In this document: piece by piece, positions 5,843 through 7,490 of the stretch
Layout: each line of letters begins with the position of its first letter
Numbering within the stretch: the stretch's first letter is position 1
Assembly (NCBI GenBank): GCA_002452315.1
Contig: DKFH01000140.1
Location: 1-7,490, forward strand
Direction of reading: 5' to 3'
Origin: Anaerolineaceae bacterium UBA6801
Lineage (GTDB): Bacteria > Chloroflexota > Anaerolineae > Anaerolineales > Anaerolineaceae
Length of the DNA: 7,490 nt
Translations under genes and position numbers: made by a program
The notes under the pieces: model-generated
What the model was told of the DNA's origin: nothing
Databases searched by the model: none
Seen by the model: the letters and a program-made list of their open reading frames with translations, nothing else

Positions 5843-5896
5843 CCATGCGCGGTATACTGAAGATCACTACCTTTGGAAGCATATCTATTACCAATT

Positions 5897-6364
5897 ATGA
5901 AAACATTGCAAGCTGTCGAACAAGAGATCATCGCCACCTTTGAAGGCCTCAGCACGATCGATGAAAAATATGCCCTGCTCTTCCAGCTGGGAGAGGACCT
6001 GCCCCCGATGGACCCCAGCCTGAAGACCGACCGGAATTTGGTCAGGGGTTGCCAGTCCACGCTGTGGTTCCACCTCTCACAAACGGACGGCTGCTTTCAT
6101 CTGCAAGCGGACAGCGACTCGCTGGTGGTCAAGGGCATCGCGGCCCTGTTGGCCAAGCTGATTGAGGGGCGGACCGCTGAAGAGGTTTTATCGATCAGCA
6201 TGGATTTTATTGATCAGCTCAATATTTGGAAGCTGGCGTCTGAACGGAATAACGGGCTGATGGCCATGCTCGACCATATACATTCACGGGCGCGCCTGGC
6301 GGGGGAAGCACCCTCGCCCGGGTTGCCAAACCCTGAAAATGAGGATACATTTAGGTCCGTATGA
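5897..6364 (+). CDS. sufE: SufE-family sulfur acceptor protein
   Basis: SufE takes persulfide sulfur from the cysteine desulfurase SufS and passes it to the SufBCD scaffold for Fe-S cluster assembly in the cytosol. The sulfur-carrying cysteine is Cys52 in NLVRGCQS (47-54), next to the E. coli position (Cys51). Other family marks are LFQLGEDLPPMDPSLKTD at 28-45 and the helix GIAALLAKLIEGRTAEEVL. At 155 residues it is a little longer than E. coli SufE (138), with a polar, Pro/Glu-containing tail after about residue 130. An in-frame TTG at 5873 would add eight residues; ATG 5897 is preferred because it aligns the cysteine, though no good ribosome binding site supports either. The stop overlaps the next ATG as ATGA, so translation is coupled to the ferredoxin. 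No sufS or sufBCD is in the window, so the partner must be elsewhere. Confidence 0.88.
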   Translation: MKTLQAVEQEIIATFEGLSTIDEKYALLFQLGEDLPPMDPSLKTDRNLVRGCQSTLWFHLSQTDGCFHLQADSDSLVVKGIAALLAKLIEGRTAEEVLSISMDFIDQLNIWKLASERNNGLMAMLDHIHSRARLAGEAPSPGLPNPENEDTFRSV

Positions 6365-6891
6365 CGAACTTAAGTTACCGGATGTTATATATCGGGGGTG
6401 CCCCGGCCGGGTTGCTCGGCCTGGAAGAGCTGTTCGATGAGTTATTCACCGCCGGGCTCCACCCTGACCATCCTGACCTCGCCAAATCGCTCATGAAAGG
6501 CGTGCGTAAACATAACTTTATCCCCAAACCTGCCCTGGGGGATTACCAGGCCGTATTGAGCAGAGAATATCAAAAATACTATCGTGACCGCACCGGGGGA
6601 AAAGCCATGGTGGCCAGGGATTATGGCCAATGGCAGGGGTTTCCCCGTGAGCAAATCCCCTGGTTCCCGGTGGTTTCAGCTGATTTGTGCAACGGCTGTA
6701 TGAAGTGCATTGAAGTGTGCCCCAAAGAGGTGTTTGAGACCACCGAAGATGGCAAAGTCGAAGTAATGGAACCTTTTTTGTGCATCGTGGGCTGCTGCTT
6801 CTGTAAAAGCGCCTGTGATCCCAAGGCCATCCTGATGCCCGACCGGAGCATCCTCGATAACTTCACCCACGGTCAGCGGCCCAGCACTTAA
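6361..6891 (+). CDS. Dicluster [4Fe-4S] ferredoxin-like protein with distinct N-terminal domain
   Basis: A 176-residue soluble protein. Residues 110-121 hold CNGCMKCIEVCP, a canonical CxxCxxCxxxCP motif. Residues 141-152 give C-x3-C-x2-C-x3-C (Cys141, 145, 148, 152, with VGC), the pattern seen in HgcB-like and related ferredoxins; Cys146 is extra, and CDP replaces CP. Two [4Fe-4S] clusters are therefore expected. The first 100 residues are not ferredoxin. They hold a small domain with YIGGAPAGLLGLEELFDELF at 10-29, a helical KSLMKGVRKHNFIPKPALGDYQ segment and a basic/aromatic linker (REYQKYYRDR, 68-77). I do not recognise a named function for this domain, though I have the impression that similar sequences precede ferredoxins in other anaerobes. 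The ATG overlaps the sufE stop by four bases. Likely role: electron carrier or cluster recipient linked to SufE, by inference only. There is no signal peptide or membrane helix. No terminator is evident. Confidence 0.82.
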   Translation: MTNLSYRMLYIGGAPAGLLGLEELFDELFTAGLHPDHPDLAKSLMKGVRKHNFIPKPALGDYQAVLSREYQKYYRDRTGGKAMVARDYGQWQGFPREQIPWFPVVSADLCNGCMKCIEVCPKEVFETTEDGKVEVMEPFLCIVGCCFCKSACDPKAILMPDRSILDNFTHGQRPST

Positions 6892-6977
6892 TCCATCCGA
6901 TCCCACCTTAATCTACGTGCAGGACGCATACAGATTGCAAAAACGATCAGGTCTATAAATATCATTGATTGTGCTGG

Positions 6978-6990
6978 ATTAGGTCCTAAT
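6978..6990. repeat. Short inverted repeat between the ferredoxin and the sigma 1.1-like gene
   Basis: ATTAGG and CCTAAT flank a single T. The spacing is too tight for a hairpin terminator. It may be an operator half-site pair or a remnant of the CCTAAT repeat family. Nothing else is visible in the 122-base gap (6892-7013) between the converging genes. Confidence 0.35.
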
Positions 6991-7013
6991 ATTCCCCCAA
7001 ACAAATCAAGAGC

Positions 7014-7241
7014 TTACGAACCCCCCGAAATTTTTGATGCGATAGCTTCTTCATCACCGTAAGGAATCCCCGCGGCGATCAGCGCGCCAAACAAACGGTC
7101 CACCTGCTCCAGTGACAGATCGGCCTGCGGCATTTCAGCCAGGATATCATCATAGGTTAGGTAACCCTGTTTTCTGGCCAAATGGAATAAGCGCGCCAGG
7201 GGAGAAACATATTCGTTGGTGTTGGTTGATGCTTCGCTCAT
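7014..7241 (-). CDS. Small free-standing protein resembling sigma-70 region 1.1
   Basis: A 75-residue acidic protein (11 Asp/Glu against 5 Lys/Arg). Residues 14-62 read like the region 1.1 domain of primary sigma factors: a helix PLARLFHLARKQGYLTYDDI (14-33), then LAEMP, then LSLEQVDRLFGALIAAGI (42-59) and an acidic GDEEAI. The G-Y/F-L-T-Y-D/E, the EQ(V/I)(D/E) and the final GI followed by acidic residues are the recognisable signature. In RpoD this domain is a negatively charged plug of the RNA polymerase DNA channel. Here it stops after 75 residues, and no regions 1.2-4 follow in any frame I inspected downstream. It is thus either a stand-alone regulator or DNA mimic acting on RNA polymerase, or a relic; the clean frame argues against a relic. 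It converges with the ferredoxin gene. No strong ribosome binding site is visible; a TACAAT box lies 17 bases upstream. No membrane segment. Confidence 0.72.
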   Translation of the reverse strand: MSEASTNTNEYVSPLARLFHLARKQGYLTYDDILAEMPQADLSLEQVDRLFGALIAAGIPYGDEEAIASKISGGS

Positions 7242-7258
7242 AATGTCCGTCTTTGAAT

Positions 7259-7264
7259 ATTGTA
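7259..7264 (-). promoter_or_regulatory. Candidate -10 box for the sigma 1.1-like gene
   Basis: The minus strand reads TACAAT, predicting a start near 7252 and a leader of only about 11 bases. No matching -35 was found, so support is weak. Confidence 0.35.
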
Positions 7265-7291
7265 TCCCAAAAAGCAGGTTGTTGCGATCTG

Positions 7292-7313
7292 AACCCTTGC
7301 TGCAAGCAGGGTT
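7292..7313. repeat. Hairpin upstream of the sigma 1.1-like gene
   Basis: AACCCT pairs with AGGGTT. After one bulged T the stem continues GCT/AGC around a GCA loop, nine pairs in all. On the plus strand TTTT overlaps its end (7312-7315), making it slightly terminator-like in that direction, although no rightward gene precedes it. It could equally be an operator for the leftward gene. Confidence 0.45.
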
Positions 7314-7368
7314 TTGAAGTTAAGCATATTATTCTTTTATAAAAACAGCAAGGTATCCAGGCTTAAAA

Positions 7369-7386
7369 TTATTACAGCAGTAATAA
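7369..7386. repeat. 18-bp inverted repeat near the outward promoter
   Basis: TTATTAC and GTAATAA, seven perfect pairs, flank AGCA. It lies 29 bases before the -35 of the rightward promoter, a plausible place for a regulator site, but AT-rich inverted repeats of this size can arise by chance. Confidence 0.4.
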
Positions 7387-7414
7387 AACCTCCTAAGGCA
7401 TGATGCACATAAAC

Positions 7415-7443
7415 TTGACGCAACGCGCCATCGTTCTTACAAT
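7415..7443 (+). promoter_or_regulatory. Sigma-70-type promoter reading out of the window
   Basis: TTGACG at 7415-7420, a 17-base spacer, then TACAAT at 7438-7443: one mismatch in each hexamer and ideal spacing. The start would be near 7450. It is the only promoter in the window with both elements clear. The gene it serves is beyond 7490. Confidence 0.55.
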
Positions 7444-7490
7444 AGTTGTATCTGTTTCGCCGTGGCTATTTTGTATAGTCTTCTAATAAC

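Larger units (their letters stand above)
5594..5896. other. Gene-free gap between tRNA-Ser and sufE
   Basis: About 300 bases without a supported gene. It holds a hairpin just after the tRNA (5618-5641), a CCTAAT-type repeat (5708-5728), a run of seven T at 5738 onward that follows no stem I can see, and the sufE promoter (5834-5842). The rest is AT-rich sequence in which I see nothing further. Confidence 0.6.
7242..7490. other. Gene-free right end of the window
   Basis: About 250 AT-rich bases upstream of the sigma 1.1-like gene. They hold two inverted repeats (7292-7313, 7369-7386) and one good rightward promoter (7415-7443). No frame of useful length is supported. A rightward gene probably starts beyond the edge. 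Confidence 0.55.

Noticed and set aside
5845..5941. Short frame from ATG 5845 next to the sufE promoter
   Set aside because: The ATG lies before the predicted transcript start (about 5849) and the frame overlaps sufE out of register.

Overview
The window looks like ordinary bacterial chromosome of moderate-to-high GC in the genes, with AT-richer gaps between them. I see no transposase, phage gene, CRISPR array or resistance gene. The mixture of housekeeping genes fits Chloroflexota, possibly an Anaerolineae-type anaerobe or facultative anaerobe: uridine kinase, FolD, D-aminoacyl-tRNA deacylase, RNase D with an HRDC domain, a beta-CASP RNase, SufE and a dicluster ferredoxin. The taxon is inferred from the gene set and intergenic style, not from a marker gene, and is uncertain.

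Layout. At the left edge an operon reads leftward: udk (485-1144) followed by a VTT/DedA-type membrane protein (1-495, cut by the window edge), with an 11-base overlap. Divergent from it is folD (1206-2096). The gap between them has a 14-bp perfect palindrome carrying back-to-back TATAAT boxes. folD ends at a good intrinsic terminator and faces dtd (2221-2658, minus). A repeat-rich gap separates dtd from the rightward pair rnd (2871-4016) and a metallo-beta-lactamase/beta-CASP nuclease (4016-5419), whose stop and start codons share one base. A tRNA-Ser(CGA) follows at 5506-5593, then about 300 bases without a gene. Next come sufE (5897-6364) and a ferredoxin with a distinctive N-terminal domain (6361-6891), which overlap by ATGA. 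A small leftward gene (7014-7241) encodes what looks like a free-standing sigma-70 region 1.1 domain. The last 250 bases hold hairpins and a good outward-facing promoter, but no gene.

How the genes relate. RNase D, the beta-CASP nuclease, the tRNA gene and Dtd all bear on RNA maturation or tRNA quality control, though only rnd and the nuclease form a visible operon. SufE and the ferredoxin form an iron-sulfur pair. FolD (one-carbon pool) and Udk (pyrimidine salvage) are both linked to nucleotide metabolism and share a divergent promoter region.

Most notable points: a solitary sigma 1.1-like protein; two genes (udk, rnd) whose TATAAT box lies exactly six bases before the ATG and which lack a ribosome binding site, suggesting leaderless mRNAs; an identical extended -10 decamer TGCTATAATC before dtd, rnd and sufE; and the coupled SufE-ferredoxin pair. 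I found no clearly undescribed multi-gene system.
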